Shown piece after piece: positions 23,995-36,058 of a DNA stretch of 64,000 bases. Under the pieces are notes generated by a model. The model did no database searches. It was not told the origin of the DNA and saw only the letters and a list, made by a program, of their open reading frames with translations. This DNA is from Geosiphon pyriformis (Eukaryota; Glomeromycota; Glomeromycetes; Archaeosporales; Geosiphonaceae): contig JAAOMT010000659.1 in NCBI GenBank assembly GCA_016748015.1, positions 508,241 through 572,240 on the forward strand, read 5' to 3'. The number at the start of each line of letters is the position of its first letter. Positions within the stretch are counted from its first letter, which is position 1. Position numbers and translations under genes: made by a program.

Positions 23995-25725
23995 ATTAAA
24001 ATAAAAAAACACCAAAAAATCTGAGCCAGCACACAACTGATCTAATTTCTTTAGAACTGAACCAATAAAGACTTCAAGAGCCACTAATTTCGACTTTAAA
24101 CATCCTATCTTAGTAGTTAAAACTTTTAAACTATTTGGATCCAAAGCTGAAATGTTAAAGGAAACAAGAGAAAAAAGTAAAAACATTAACTTCAGACTGT
24201 CCAAAATTATATTCAACTTCAAATTCAAATTAGTAGTTATTGAAATAGCCAAGTTATAAGAAAAAAGAAGAGAAGCCAAAAACACCAATTTTATATTGCT
24301 GAACTTGTACACTATGCCAAACACTTAATCCATTAAGAGCTTTAAAAAGTGTTCTAAAAAAGCCAAATGAGCATCCAAAGATAAATTATTAGTTGAAATA
24401 AAAAGAAAATTACCATTCAAACTCAAACCACTAAAAGAAAGAGAACCAAAACCAGAACTGAAACAAGAACTACCAGAAAAACCAGCAAATAAGACCACTT
24501 GGACCCAAAATTTGCCATCAAAAACAGCAAGACAAAAAATTGGAACACTTGTTTTTTTATACAACTTGGCAAGTTAAAAACAATCTTTCTTAAAAGCAAT
24601 TCTTTTATAAGATTTTTTTGAAGATGACAGAACAGACATATCTGATGTATTACACTCAAAAGCTGAATGTCCAAAATGCCCACATTTCTCACAACAAACC
24701 AAATTTATTTTAGCTCAAAAGAGCTTTACTTTACCAAAGATCAGCTTTGTGTGAAAAACAGATTTCAATTTTTTATTAGAGTTAAAGCCAATTACAGCAT
24801 AGTAAATTTTATTACCAGTTTCCAAAGATCAATTTATGATACAAGTTTTCCTACCAGCCCCTTTCAAAAAAGTTTCAAGATTATGTGCAGTTATTTCTAC
24901 TGGCAAAATAAACAAAAACACCCTAAACTAGTTCTTTGACATCCAAACATTGCAATCTTTTACAGCTTTTGCAACATGCACTGAATCTTTTTTGATTAAG
25001 AATAATTATCTAGCTGCCAACTAATTAGTCTGACTTGATTTAGTGAATTTTACTACAGCTTTTTGCCACAGCCCAATAAGTTGCAATTAGATCAATACCA
25101 CTTGACTAAACTTAGACAGAGCTGCAATGATCATTTTCTTTGGCATATTCATGGGAATTTTTTTAATTACTATAGTCCAATCTGAACAAATTTTTTGTTT
25201 TTTAAGATTGTTGTTTATGAAAATCTCTTTTTTTTTGGCCAATGACACAGCTTTTTTCATGGTCTCTTTTAAGGTAAAAATAAATTAAATAATTTTTTCA
25301 AATTTTGAGAAAATAGTAGTCTCCTCTAAAACTATTAACTACTAAAAAAATTAAATAGAAAACCAAAAATAGCACTAGTGTTAATATGCTTTACTTTGGG
25401 AATTGTAGCAGCCAAACCCAGAAGGAATTCATCATAAACACCAAACATGCCAATTCTCTCATCATCACCAGACAAACTATTTACATCAGAGTACATACTA
25501 TTACCAGATCCAAATTGATTAAAAAGATATCTTTTTTATTGTCAGAATATTTGACATTTTTAAGAACAATCCTCTTCTTTTGTGAAAAAAAGCCATTAAC
25601 AGAACCATAAAAGATGTTTTTGAGAGCTTTTTTTTAGACATGTTGCTACTTAAAGCAGTCTTTAATTCCATAAAAAAAGGATTATTAGGTAAAGAAATAT
25701 TGATATATAAACTAAAAAAAAACAA
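23995..25725 (-). pseudogene. LINE1 ORF1 remnants
   Basis: Scattered open segments (23908-24324, 24325-24564, 25519-25725) in the ORF1 position. The start region contains M-S-K-K-K-L-S-K and a Lys-Arg patch that resemble ORF1 N-termini of this LINE type. The distal part (23908-24324) is rich in Leu/Lys heptads consistent with a coiled coil and crosses into the start of ORF2. An RNA-binding role is inferred from family and position only. Confidence 0.55.
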
Positions 25726-25859
25726 AAAACCACTTTTTTAAAAATGTGCTTTTTGGAAAATTTTAAATAAAGGAGAGAAAAAAGTTTTTTATTTTTAATC
25801 TCTTTTTTAAATCTTTATTAAAATTCAAATTTTTAAAAAAAAAATTTCTAATTTACTGA

Positions 25860-26480
25860 TCTTAGTATTAGTGAATATTATAATATTATTATTTTTGATT
25901 TTTGTTAATTTCTATTAGGCAATAATAGATTCTGATTTGTCCAAGTCTTTTTTATATGTCTTATAATAGCTTATTTTGTATTATTCTGATGTTTTAATGT
26001 ATTTAACTTTGTATAAAAAGTTTTTCTTGATTTTTAAAAATATTAAAATTGCTAGTAAAAGAATTATAGACTTTGTGTATAATTTTGGTTTGGTTTATAA
26101 AAATAATATTTGGCTTGTTTATTCCAAGTATTGGGCTTTTATAGAAAAAAAAAATCTTATTTTATGTAATAATATTATTTTTATAACTGTTGCTAAATTG
26201 TTATCTGTATTGTTTAATAATATGGTCAAGATATTTAAAATTGCAAAAATCTTTAAAGTTAATTTTAACACATGTAAGTTGTGTTTATTTTTTTTTAAAT
26301 ATTGAAAACATAGTTTCTGTGTATATAAATATATAGTATTGTTTTAATTAATCTAAATAACTAGTTACATGTAGTAAAATACATAATTTATATTTAGTAT
26401 AGATTACTTAATTTAATATATTGTATTAAATAGTGTTTAAATCTTATTTATTAAATATAATAAAAAATATATATATAAAA
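25860..26480 (+). mobile_element. 5'-truncated LINE copy, plus strand
   Basis: The open segment 25976-26305 matches the C-terminal end of LINE2 ORF2 (L-Y-K-K-F...I-I-D-F-V-Y...N-N-I-W-L-V-Y-S-K-Y-W-A-F-I-E-K). It is followed by the common 3' tail at about 26308-26470 and an A-rich end. Truncation of the 5' part is typical of target-primed reverse transcription. It keeps Trp where LINE2 has a stop (K-H-stop-A). Confidence 0.75.
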
Positions 26481-26534
26481 GTAAAAAAAAAACAAATAAA
26501 TAATAAATTTTAATAAATTTTAATAATTAATTAT

Positions 26535-27997
26535 TTTATTAAAGTTTAATAAGCAAGGCCCAATAATTATTTAATACAATATAACCACATAGGGTTTTAA
26601 ATTAAATGTGGCTCATGCACTTTCTACATATAATCAGCTATTCAAGCCAGTTTAGGCTATACTATGTTAATGTATTAGAAGAAAACTTACCCAAAGATAA
26701 CATCTTTTAAATAACAAAAAACAAAATAGTACTGCAAGAAACCAATTCAACCAGCCATTTGGCAGTCTTCAAGACATTAGCTTTAACATCAATAGATTTA
26801 TGTTTCCAAAAGAACATCAAGTTGGAAAACATCTTATTATTTAAACCAACTAAGTACTTTAAATCATCAGACATATTAATATTTTCTATACAGCACTTCT
26901 TTTTTAAAGAAACCACTTTTCTTTTCAACTTACCAACAACTTTACTAAAAGAACTCATATACACCAAAATCTTATTGATCTTAAGACCAAGTTTACTGCT
27001 TAAGATCAAATCCCTATTAATAAATTGTTTGAACAATTTAACCAAAAAACCAACTAGTTTAACAATAGACTCAACCAAAGCAGAAAGCTTGACCAAATTA
27101 AACTTCAAAGAAGCCAACCAAAAAAACACCAAGGAATTGCTATTAACCATAGAAAAAAAATAAAAGCTGTCAAAAAAGGAAACTTAAAAGAATTCAAAGA
27201 AGTTAAAATCTTTGTATAAGAAACACCATTTACAAAATGTGTTTTAAATATCTTGAAAGTTTTGGAAAGAGAAGGTAAAAAAACTTTGCAGTCTACAGCC
27301 AAGTGGTCTATTTTTTAACGTCTAAAGCAGTGTTGACAACCAAAGGTTTTTTACCAAATATAGCACTTTCTCAAGATACCAGTTTTGACAACTGCGGAGT
27401 CCAAATCAACTTGGGAACCAAATATAACCAGAGCAAACTGAGAACAATGACCAAAATTAGATAAACAAAGAATAAAACAAGTCTGACCACCAACTTGAGA
27501 GATTATATTACTAATTTCAAAGACAGTACAGTCAGAAAAAAAATTGATCAACTTGGTCTTAAACCAATTACAAAACAAAATTGTCTTATTTTGATTGATG
27601 AAGAAAAAAATTTAAACATTATTTTTGTCTACCAAAATTGACCAGTAAGTAAGAACAGAAGCAGCAGCATCCAATTTTTTAAAATAAACAACTACATATT
27701 GCCAAACACCAGTAGGCTTTAGCATAACATAAGAAACTTTACCAAAAACACCAAAAACTGACTTAATATTAGCAGCAAACACACCCAAAAACACCTTATA
27801 TAATACAACAGTAGCAGAAAAAAAACCAAATCCAGAAACTACCAAAGACTTGACAATTTTAAAAATGGCAAAATAAACAAAGCTTGTAAGCTCAACCAGA
27901 AATGCAGCATTCAGAGAATTTTGGGAAGCAAACTCTATACAGAAAAGCTTTACATTGTCCTTAGAAACAGATTTCACACCCAAAAAACCATGTATAG
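26535..27997 (-). pseudogene. ORF1-only retroelement, minus copy, 3' part
   Basis: Minus strand: the segment 27612-27983 and then 27351-27578, 27105-27302 and 26707-27150 carry one long ORF1: an RNA-recognition-like stretch (Q-Y-V-V-V-Y-F-K-K-L-D-A), a V-G-G-Q-T-C-F-I block, a damaged zinc knuckle region, then a Leu/Lys/Ser-rich coiled-coil C-terminus. Immediately after the stop near 26700 comes the common LINE 3' tail (26540-26680), with no ORF2. The 5' part continues at 37824 after element C. Confidence 0.75.
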
Positions 27998-28967
27998 TGT
28001 TACCAGACGAAATTAGAGATATTATTTAGCATGAAATTATCTTATCATTAATTAGCATATATTATCGTTTCAAATTATCACTTATTACATTAGCAAAATG
28101 TCCAAAATTATTATTTAATTAATAACCCAATTTGTACACAACACAAATGTAACCTAATTGCAATGATTAATCATGCAATACCCCGAACTATGTAACATTA
28201 AAAAGTTTGCCAAAATTTGTAGAAATTTGCCGAAATAATTGATAGTTCACCAAAATATCTAATAGTTCACAGAAATAACTTGTAGTTTGCCAAAATGTAT
28301 CTTTAATTCAGCAAAATTGTAGAAAATAGCAAAGTTCAAGTTCATAAAATAGTGTTACAACAAGTTGTATAAAAGAAGAGCTTCTCTCTTCAAAAAAATG
28401 TATCTTACTTTAGTTTTATTATTTAGAACCATTCTTACACACAAAAAGAAATAAATATCAAATAATTCAAAAAACCAAATTCTTTAATTATTTGCACTTA
28501 GAAAATCCCCAAGAACCCAACTAACATTTTGAAATTGATTAGCTACCAATTTCAGTAAACTGTTAGTGACTCCAGGCCTGGATAGAAAACGTTTCCCTTG
28601 ACAAAATTCTATTTCTTTTACATTTCTTTTATTTTTCTTTTCTTTTCTTATTTACAATCATTAGGGTAGCCTACAGACAAGATTCCTGTAGAAGAGTTGA
28701 CTTTCACAGCAAAGTAACTACACATTTTAGTGAGCTTCCAGATGAGCAATTCCTGGGAAAGAGTTGACATTTACTATAATGTAACTACATAAAGCAACTG
28801 GCACAGAATTGGCCATTCCACTCATAAGCCCAGCAAGTTCAAATTATAGGAGATAATTTGAAAATAAATTCAGTTATTGGAGGTTCAACTACTTCTAGAA
28901 AACGTGAATTTGCAACCAACAGACAGTTACAACATTCAAAAAAAAAGACCAAAAACCTCCGGTAACA
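27998..28967 (+). repeat. Element C 5' LTR
   Basis: 970 bp, same length as the 3' LTR. By eye all differences from it in the first few hundred bases are transitions. It contains a TATA-like stretch followed by the transcript start region near 28370 (ACAACTTGTTGTATAAAAG-type block, inferred). Confidence 0.95.
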
Positions 28968-28969
28968 TT

Positions 28970-28985
28970 TGGTGCTCTTCCACAG
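28970..28985 (+). other. Element C primer binding site
   Basis: Two bases after the LTR the strand reads TGGTGCTCTTCC, complementary to a tRNA ending GGAAGAGCACCA. It differs from the element B site, so the two families probably use different primer tRNAs. Confidence 0.7.
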
Positions 28986-29019
28986 AAATAACACAGCAAC
29001 AACAATATTTAAAGTGGCA

Positions 29020-30936
29020 ACCACACCAGACGCAACAATTCTAGAATATTACCAATCAATTTACACCCACTGCAAGCAAAGATTCAACATTCCAGACGGA
29101 ATTGAAGTTGTCAAGAAATCAGTATACCAATACATTAAAAACCGCATCAACAATTATCTTTTTGGAAATTACAATATCTCAGAAGTTAGAAGCAATCTTT
29201 ACAATAATTTATTATACTATTCACAGTTGGGAACTGAAGACCTTAACAGCGAAACACTTGCCACTTACTTTCATGAACTTAATTTTAACATTATCAAGTA
29301 CTGTGAAGAAACATATCCAGTACAGTCTCAATACTCTATTGATTTTGAATTGGAAACAGAAACAAGCAACAAAGGCAAAAACAAATTGAAGCAATACTCA
29401 AAAACCACCCCAAATACTCCAACACTACCAAAAACAACTGCTATACATTTACAAACACCTGAACAAGGAACCAGTTTAAAATTTCCACTTACTATCACAC
29501 CTTTTCCAGCTTCACTTGCACAAGCACAAACACCTAATTCACTTTTGAATCGATTTGCAAGACCAGAAGATTTTACATTACTTAGAAGTCCCATCAGACA
29601 ACAAGAATCTCTTCAAACTAGTTCCAATCTCCTTGACTTTCTAGCTGAAAATCAAAGTAAACACTCTGAGACAGTAGTGAACGAAGAAAACGAACCTGAA
29701 ATATCTAAAGAAGAATCAATAGACAGTGAAAACAAAGAAGACGAAATAACAACATACATCACAAAAATCCCTGAATTTAATGGAGAAGACATTGAGACCA
29801 GTTCTCAAGAATGGCTCAACCAAGTTACTAAAACTAGAGATGCAAATAGATGGAATGCTGCCAGAATGTTAAGAACAATTCCCTACTTTCTTAAAGGAAC
29901 AGCAGGAGAATAGTTTGAAAATCTGGCCGCCCCATTCAATGATTGGAACACTTTCAAAGCAGCCTTCCTTGAACAGTTCACCGACAATAATACCTCTATC
30001 ACCCTTCGCAATTGTTTTCAAAATATCAAACAAAAACCCTCCGAATCTGTTATGACTTATATTAGAAAATTCAACAAACTTCTTAGACAAATTCGCCAAT
30101 TCAAGACAAATGATTATTATTCCGATGCTCAAATATTGGATCAATTTATCGCTGGTCTAAAAGATAAACTAATTAAAAAGATTCGCCCACATGTGCCAAA
30201 AGATTTAAATTCTGCCATACAGCATACAAAAAGATACGAAATGGCCATGGAAGAGGCCAATCGCACAAAACTTGTAAATTTGGCAATTGGAGAAACCAGC
30301 TCAGCAGCCAAAAAAAAAATTGACCAACTCACAAAGAAGATTGAAAACTATTTCACCAATCAACAACAACAGCAACCCCAAAGATATTAACCACTCCAAA
30401 GACGAAATCAAAATAACTTTGCACCACTTTCTAATAACCAGCCTCAGAATTGCCATTACTGTGGAATCTCTGGCCACTGGAAAAGAGATTGCAGAAAGCT
30501 ACAACAAGACCAACAAAATAGGAGTAATCAATGTTACCCTCCACTACAGCAATCTTATTATCAATTACCACCACCAGCTTACTATCCACCAAGACCCCAA
30601 TACCAAAATAACTATTATCAGCCTGTTCCACAGCCAATCCAACAGCAATACCAACAACCACCCACACAACATTATCAAGTACCTGCTCGAAGACTAATTA
30701 CACAAAATCAACTCACACCACAAAACCGATACCAAGTAAACAACAATAGAATCAGTTCAAACAACCAATTGGTTCCCTAAAATTCCACTCAACCAAGACC
30801 TAACCACTACTACACTCAACCCAGTTATTTAACAATGCCAGAAGAACAGGATTTTCACTATACTTCATCCTTGGAAGGTAGAATTGCAGCACAACAACAA
30901 AACTCTTTCTATACTCCCACTAGCCAGAATCGCTGA
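29020..30936 (+). pseudogene. Element C gag
   Basis: The open N-terminal part is 28969-29913 but has no Met; alignment with element B's gag start (T-I-L-E-F) suggests the original ATG became GTG near 29020. The capsid domain spans about 29760-30240. A TAG at 29911 replaces the Trp of G-E-(W)-F-E-N-L, a TAA at 30388 replaces Gln, and another TAA at 30778 probably also replaces Gln. The CCHC knuckle C-H-Y-C-G-I-S-G-H-W-K-R-D-C is intact at about 30448-30491, followed by a Gln/Tyr/Pro-rich tail. It would form the particle shell and bind the RNA. Confidence 0.85.
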
Positions 30937-31570
30937 AAATGCTAACCTTTCAGATATATTCCTTTTTGAGTTCGAAGCAAATGAGTCACCATTCCTGTTT
31001 AGCAATACAGCTGCCAATGAACAAAAAGCAATCATGACTATGTACACTGAAGCAGAAGTTAAAGGAAAGACAATTCGCTTGATCCTAAACAGTGGATCCA
31101 CTGGAAGCATTATCACCTACCAGTTAATACAACAGTTGAAAAAAAATATCAACCGACCAGCTCAAACAGTAATCGTCACTGCCGATAGCATGAAAAAAAC
31201 CCCAGTAGGAGAAATTGACAATTTTCCATTCACTCTTGATGGAATCACCATTCCAGTCAAAGTTCTTGTAATGGACGTACCCCAGTACCAAGCTCTTGTC
31301 GGAAATGATTGGCTTCAAAAAGCCAATGCTAATCTGAATTGGGAAACACAAGAGTTAACAATCTCCTACCAAGGACAACATGCCCAGGTACCTGCCACTT
31401 GTGGTACATTCAACAAATGCTCTGAAAAAGCCCTGGCTTTTGAATTTGAACCAGAAGAGAAAAAACCCCTCATCAAAACATTCATGGCTCTTGGATCAAC
31501 GTCCAATTGGGCCGATAAAACAGAACAAGAACATTTTACCCTACACTCTAAACCCAAAACCTCTGAATGA
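30884..31570 (+). pseudogene. Element C aspartic protease
   Basis: Open for 228 codons. The retropepsin site reads L-I-L-N-S-G-S-T: the catalytic Asp is Asn (AAC at 31088-31090), a single G-to-A change from the Asp kept in element B. Downstream strands V-I-V-T-A-D-S and V-L-V-M-D-V-P-Q-Y and a G-N-D-W-L motif follow. The frame overlaps the end of gag (30884-30936) in a different frame. The TGA at 31568 is the first stop; the frame then goes on without a shift into the Cys-rich module. Confidence 0.85.
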
Positions 31571-32300
31571 AATATCTCTTACTCAAAACCTGAACCAAAG
31601 AAACAACGCCCTTATATTCCCCTTGGATGTAAGAACTGTCACAAGAAACTATCATCAATGGGAGCCTGCATTTCACCTGAAGAAGAATATGAAAATCATA
31701 CTTGTTATTACTGCAAGGCTTGCCACAGAGAACAATAGGACCATCTAATAAAAAAGAGTGGAAAATAGGATAACACCCTTTGTTTGACTTGTGGAGATAT
31801 GCTACCAGAAGAATGCAATTGGATTGATGTAACAATGAGAAGAGGAGTCTGTGATCAGACCTGCCAATATGCTTTATCAATTTCAGAAAAAGTAAAAAGA
31901 GGAACACCCTTTAATGCAGCATACAACAGTGCTTTCAACAAACTTTATCACTACTCCCATGATGCCAAGATGATTTTCGACCTAGCAATGGCATTAATTA
32001 ATAGAGCTACCAAAAAAAATGTTCGTCAAATGAAGGAAGCAGAATACATTGAATATACCATGGAATTAGCTGGACTCAATTATGAAGACGAAGTGGAAGT
32101 CTACCACCAAATTGCAAGTCACACCTACTCAACCCAAAAAGCTCAAATTCAACGATTAGAGCAAATGAACATTAGGCTATGTGAAGAATGCATTATGTCT
32201 TGTGATAAACAGTGGTGTCTTGAATGCTACGCTCTTAGTATTCCCTTGCCCAGCAAAAATGATGAGAACAAAATTGAATTTGGAGAATCTGAAGCAACAG
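31571..32300 (+). pseudogene. Element C cysteine-rich module and helical linker
   Basis: In frame after the protease: C-K-N-C-H-K-K-L, then C-Y-Y-C-K-A-C-H, two TAG codons (31736 and 31766, the second at a Trp kept in B), then L-C-L-T-C-G-D-M and V-C-D-Q-T-C-Q-Y. A helical linker of about 95 residues follows, ending in a second cluster L-C-E-E-C-I-M-S-C-x-x-x-W-C-L-E-C (around 32180-32235). Paired Cys suggest at least two zinc sites. The module is conserved in position and pattern in A and B. No known family is recognised. Confidence 0.65.
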
Positions 32301-32319
32301 AAGAAATTGAAACAACACT

Positions 32320-32800
32320 CATCTATCTTATCAAAAATCAGCCTGTCTTACAACTTAAATACTTCAACAACAATGGACAAGAAATAAAACCCAAAAAAGC
32401 ACATGCAATTGATGCTGGATATGACCTAAAATATTCAGATAAGGATATTCTTGTTCTCAAACCCAAATCTCTCACAAAAATCAACCTCAAAATTGCACTC
32501 AAAATTCCGCCAGAAGCAATAGTTCAAATCACCTCCCAGTCCTCTCTGGCAAGCAAAAAAATCAATGTCAGAGGAGGAATAATCAATGCTGGATATACTG
32601 GAGACATTGCAGTAATGCTTCAAAACAAAACAGACAAACTATTCAAGATTGAACATGCTGAAAAAATTGCCCAAGCTATTTACCTACCCTTAATCAACAT
32701 TTCAGGTTTGCAACTAGTCAATTAAAGAGAACAATTAGGAAAAAGTGATAGAGGAACCCAAGGTTTTGGTTCAACGGGACAATTCACAGTTCCAGTTAAT
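32320..32800 (+). pseudogene. Element C dUTPase
   Basis: Trimeric dUTPase motifs in order: A-I-D-A-G-Y-D-L-K-Y (motif 1, about 32405), S-Q-S-S-L-A-S-K-K-I (motif 2), G-G-I-I-N-A-G-Y-T-G-D-I (motif 3), then R-G-T-Q-G-F-G-S-T-G (motif 5, about 32753). A TAA at 32723 lies between motifs 3 and 5 in the same frame. In motif 3 the expected catalytic Asp is Asn (AAT at 32585-32587); elements A and B keep Asp. It would remove dUTP during cDNA synthesis. Location between protease and RT differs from the gag-pro location in betaretroviruses. Confidence 0.85.
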
Positions 32801-34640
32801 ATAGCCCTTAACACACAGAATAAATCCCACCAGATTCTCAGACTCCCACAACCAGTTACCATCTCACCCTTTGGAGAACATCTGGAAATCTACACCTGCC
32901 CAAAGCCAACAACTACACAACAAATTTTTGAGTCCAATAAACAAGTCTGCTTGGAACATAATATTTCGATCCCAAATATTTATATTTCAGAAGGAACAAA
33001 GAAAGTCCAAGTTACTTTTTACAACCCCAATAATTACCCCATAATTTTATTAAATAATTTAAAAATTGGAGTTATTCACAGTAATATATTTCAACAAAAA
33101 TTACCCCAAACAGTTCCCGATTTCTCTGAGATTATTGAACATTCACTACTAAAAATCAACCCAAACTCCAGCTCCGAAAACTACCATGTTGTCATGGAAA
33201 AACTATCTCAAATCAACATAGGACAATTTGAACCACAACAACAGACCCAGCTCAAAAAGCTAATTGCAGAATTTGCCGATATCTTCGCTGAAAACAACAA
33301 TGACTTAGGAAGAACTGATTTGGTCCAACACCAAATTTATATAGGAGATGCCAAACCAAGAAGACAACAAGCATATCAAGTTGCTTCAGAAAGCCACCAA
33401 TTCATCCGAGAAGAAGTACAATGAATGCTTAACAATGAGTTCATCCAACCCTCCATGAGTCTTTGGGCTTTATCTGTAGTGCTAGTTAAAAAGAAAAATG
33501 GAAAGATCCAATTTTGTGTTGATTATCAACAACTCAACAGTGTTACAATTGGAGATGCCTACCCCCTTCCCTAGATTGATGACATGTTAGATGCTCTTGG
33601 AAAATCCAAATACTTCTCAACACTAGATTTAGAAAGTGGTTACTGACAAGTTGCTATGGATCCCAAAGATCACCCCAAAACAGCATTCACCACTCAAGGT
33701 AGAAATTACGAGTTCAATGTAATGTCTTTCGGATTATGCAATGCACCAGCAACGTTTCAAAGATTAATAGATGTTGTATACCAAGGACTTCTTTGGAAGT
33801 CAGTAGTCATTTATCTTGACAATACTGATGTTTATTCTCCATCGTTCGAATTACACTTAAAACACCTGTGAAAAGTTTTTCAACGATTACGAAAAGCAGG
33901 ACTAAAACTCAACATCAAAAAATGCTACTTTGGAAAAACAAGCTTGGCCTTCCTTGGGCATATTGTTAGTAAAGATGGAATTAAACTGGACCCTGGAAAA
34001 ATCAGTGTTGTCAAAAACTTCAAAACTCCTCGAAATACTACAGAACTAAGAGGATTTATAGGATTAGCATCTTACTATCAGAAGTTTATCAAAGGATTCT
34101 TGGAAATTGCAAAACCCCTCAACCAGCTCACTACCAAAAACATTGAATATAAATGGACTACTGAATACCAAAAAGCTTTTGAAATTCTCAAGAAAAAACT
34201 GACAACAGCTTCAATTCTTGCCTACCTGGATTTCAGCAGCCAATTCTGATTAGCAACAGATGCCTTTTATACTGCTTTTGGTGCTATCCTATCACAATTG
34301 GATGACAATGGAAATGAGAAAGTAATTGCCTATGCCAGCAGAACATTAAAACCAGCTGAGAAAAATTATCCTACCACAGAATTAGAAACAGCAGCTGTAA
34401 TTTGGGCCCTACATCACTTTAATCTTTATCTCAGGCCTAAAAAATTCGATATTATCATTGATAATATTGGACTCAAATGGCTTCAGAACAAAAATACTCA
34501 GCTGAATGCAAAACAAACCCGATGAACAGGATTTTTAGCAAACTATTGATACATAGTACATCACAAACCAGGAAAACTCCACACCAATGTTGACTGTCTC
34601 TCCAGAATGAGACAAGATTAGAAAACACAAAAACCAACAC
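32801..34640 (+). pseudogene. Element C spacer, reverse transcriptase and RNase H
   Basis: Spacer domain to about 33380 (open 32951-33424), then RT: I-Q-F-C-V-D-Y, L-P-stop-I-D-D-M-L, F-S-T-L-D-L-E-S-G-Y-stop-Q-V (TGA at 33644 at the invariant Trp), and Y-L-D-N at about 33812-33823 where Y-L-D-D is needed (AAT at 33821). RNase H starts near 34230 with L-A-T-D-A and ends near 34610 (H-H-K-P-G-K-L-H-T-N-V-D-C-L-S). Stops at 33422, 33572, 33644, 33869, 34247, 34523, 34547 and about 34619, all in one unshifted frame. Confidence 0.9.
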
Positions 34641-34669
34641 TCAACTTAACCAACCAAAAGAACCAACAA

Positions 34670-36058
34670 ACAATGAATTCAGAAAACTACAACAATCTCA
34701 AACAATATTTGGAAACATTAACAATCCCAACAGATTGGTCTCCAGATGAAAAACATCGACTACAACAACAAGCCAAACAATATTTTATACACAACAACAT
34801 TATTTATCATCAAAATTTCAAAAATCTAAACAAACCACTCAAATTAATACAAAAACAGGAAAAAGAAACCATATTATACAACATGCACTCAGATCCTTTA
34901 TCAGCACACTTTGGAAAAGATAACACCACCCAAAGAACACTAGAATACTACTTTTGGCCTCAAATAAAAAAAGACATTCACGAATATGTCGAATCTTGTG
35001 ATAGTTGTCAAAGAAAAGGAGAAATACGCCCTATTGAACCATTAAATCCAATCAAAGTTAGACAACCCTTTAATTGAGTTGGTATCAATTTAGTCGGACC
35101 ACTATCTATTACCACTCAAGGAAACCGTTATATTGTAGTAGCTGTAGATTATCTTACTAAATGGCCCAAAGCCAGAGCCATTCAATGAGCAGATGTGAAA
35201 TCAGTAGCAAAATTCATCTACGAAGACATTATTTGTAGACACAGATGTCCAATTGAACTTTTATCCGATCAGGGGACACACTTTGTGAACAACCTGATAC
35301 AAGAAATTTGCGAACAATTTAATGTCAAAAGACCTCTGTCTTTGCCCTACTATTCACAAACAAACAGACTTGTGGAACATTTTAACAGAACATTGTGTGA
35401 GTCATTAGCCAAAGTTTTAACCAATTTTGAGCAAGAGTGGGATATCTTTATTCCATCAGTGTTGCTAGCATACAGAACACTAAAACAAGATACCACAAAA
35501 CACACACCATTTGATTTAACTTACGGAAGAACAGTAACATTACCAATTAGTTTCACAGTGGAAACATACCCAGCACAACCAATTGATGAAAACAATTTCT
35601 AAGAAACATTTCAGCAAAGAGTCTACACTCTGCTTAGCACATTAAAAGGAAAACAACGAATAGCAGCCACCCATATTGAACATTCCCAAGCTTGACAAAA
35701 AGAACAGCATGATGACAAATTGCCTCCAGTCACCAATGAATTTAAAATCAGAAACAAAGTTCTCTTACACAGAACTAAAGCTGAAAAACAATGGAGTGGA
35801 AAATTTGAAAATAAATGGGATAGACCATTCTTTATCCATGAAGTCTTAGACAATGGATCATATAAGCTAAGACTTGATAACAAAATCTTAGCAAAAGTTG
35901 CACATGAAGATCGTTTGAAACACTATAATTCCAGAAACAATCCTGAACCATTAATTCCACAAATTGGTACACATTCCCCTTTAGTCAATCCCGAAAATAT
36001 TCCCCAAAACTTAGAACCAATAGTTGTCATTGAACAACCTTCCAACCTAAACACTTAA
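34670..36058 (+). pseudogene. Element C integrase
   Basis: HHCC region (M-H-S-D...H-F-G...C-D-S-C), core with G-I-N-L-V-G-P-L (first catalytic Asp now Asn, AAT at 35087-35089), L-L-S-D-Q-G-T-H-F and L-V-E-H-F-N, and the C-terminal module W-D-R-P-F-F-I-H-E-V-L (a GPY/F-like fold). Stops: TGA at 35075 and 35186 at Arg codons kept in element A, TAA at 35600 at a Gln kept in B, TGA at 35693. The natural end is N-L-N-T-TAA at 36056-36058. Confidence 0.88.

Larger units (their letters stand above)
19187..25780 (-). mobile_element. LINE1: degraded APE-type non-LTR retrotransposon
   Basis: On the minus strand: ORF1 (about 25725-23995), ORF2 (about 23990-19340) and a 3' tail. A run of 17 T at 19187-19203 marks the poly-A end, followed by the tail module (19204-19340) that recurs in all LINE copies of the window. 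It begins 67 bases from element A's LTR. Protein similarity to LINE2 at 55666-62320 is clear but decay is much heavier. Confidence 0.85.

Noticed and set aside
26759-27163. Plus-strand ORF of 134 codons
   Set aside because: Antisense to the ORF1-only retroelement coding strand; composition (Thr/Lys/Leu) is what its complement predicts.
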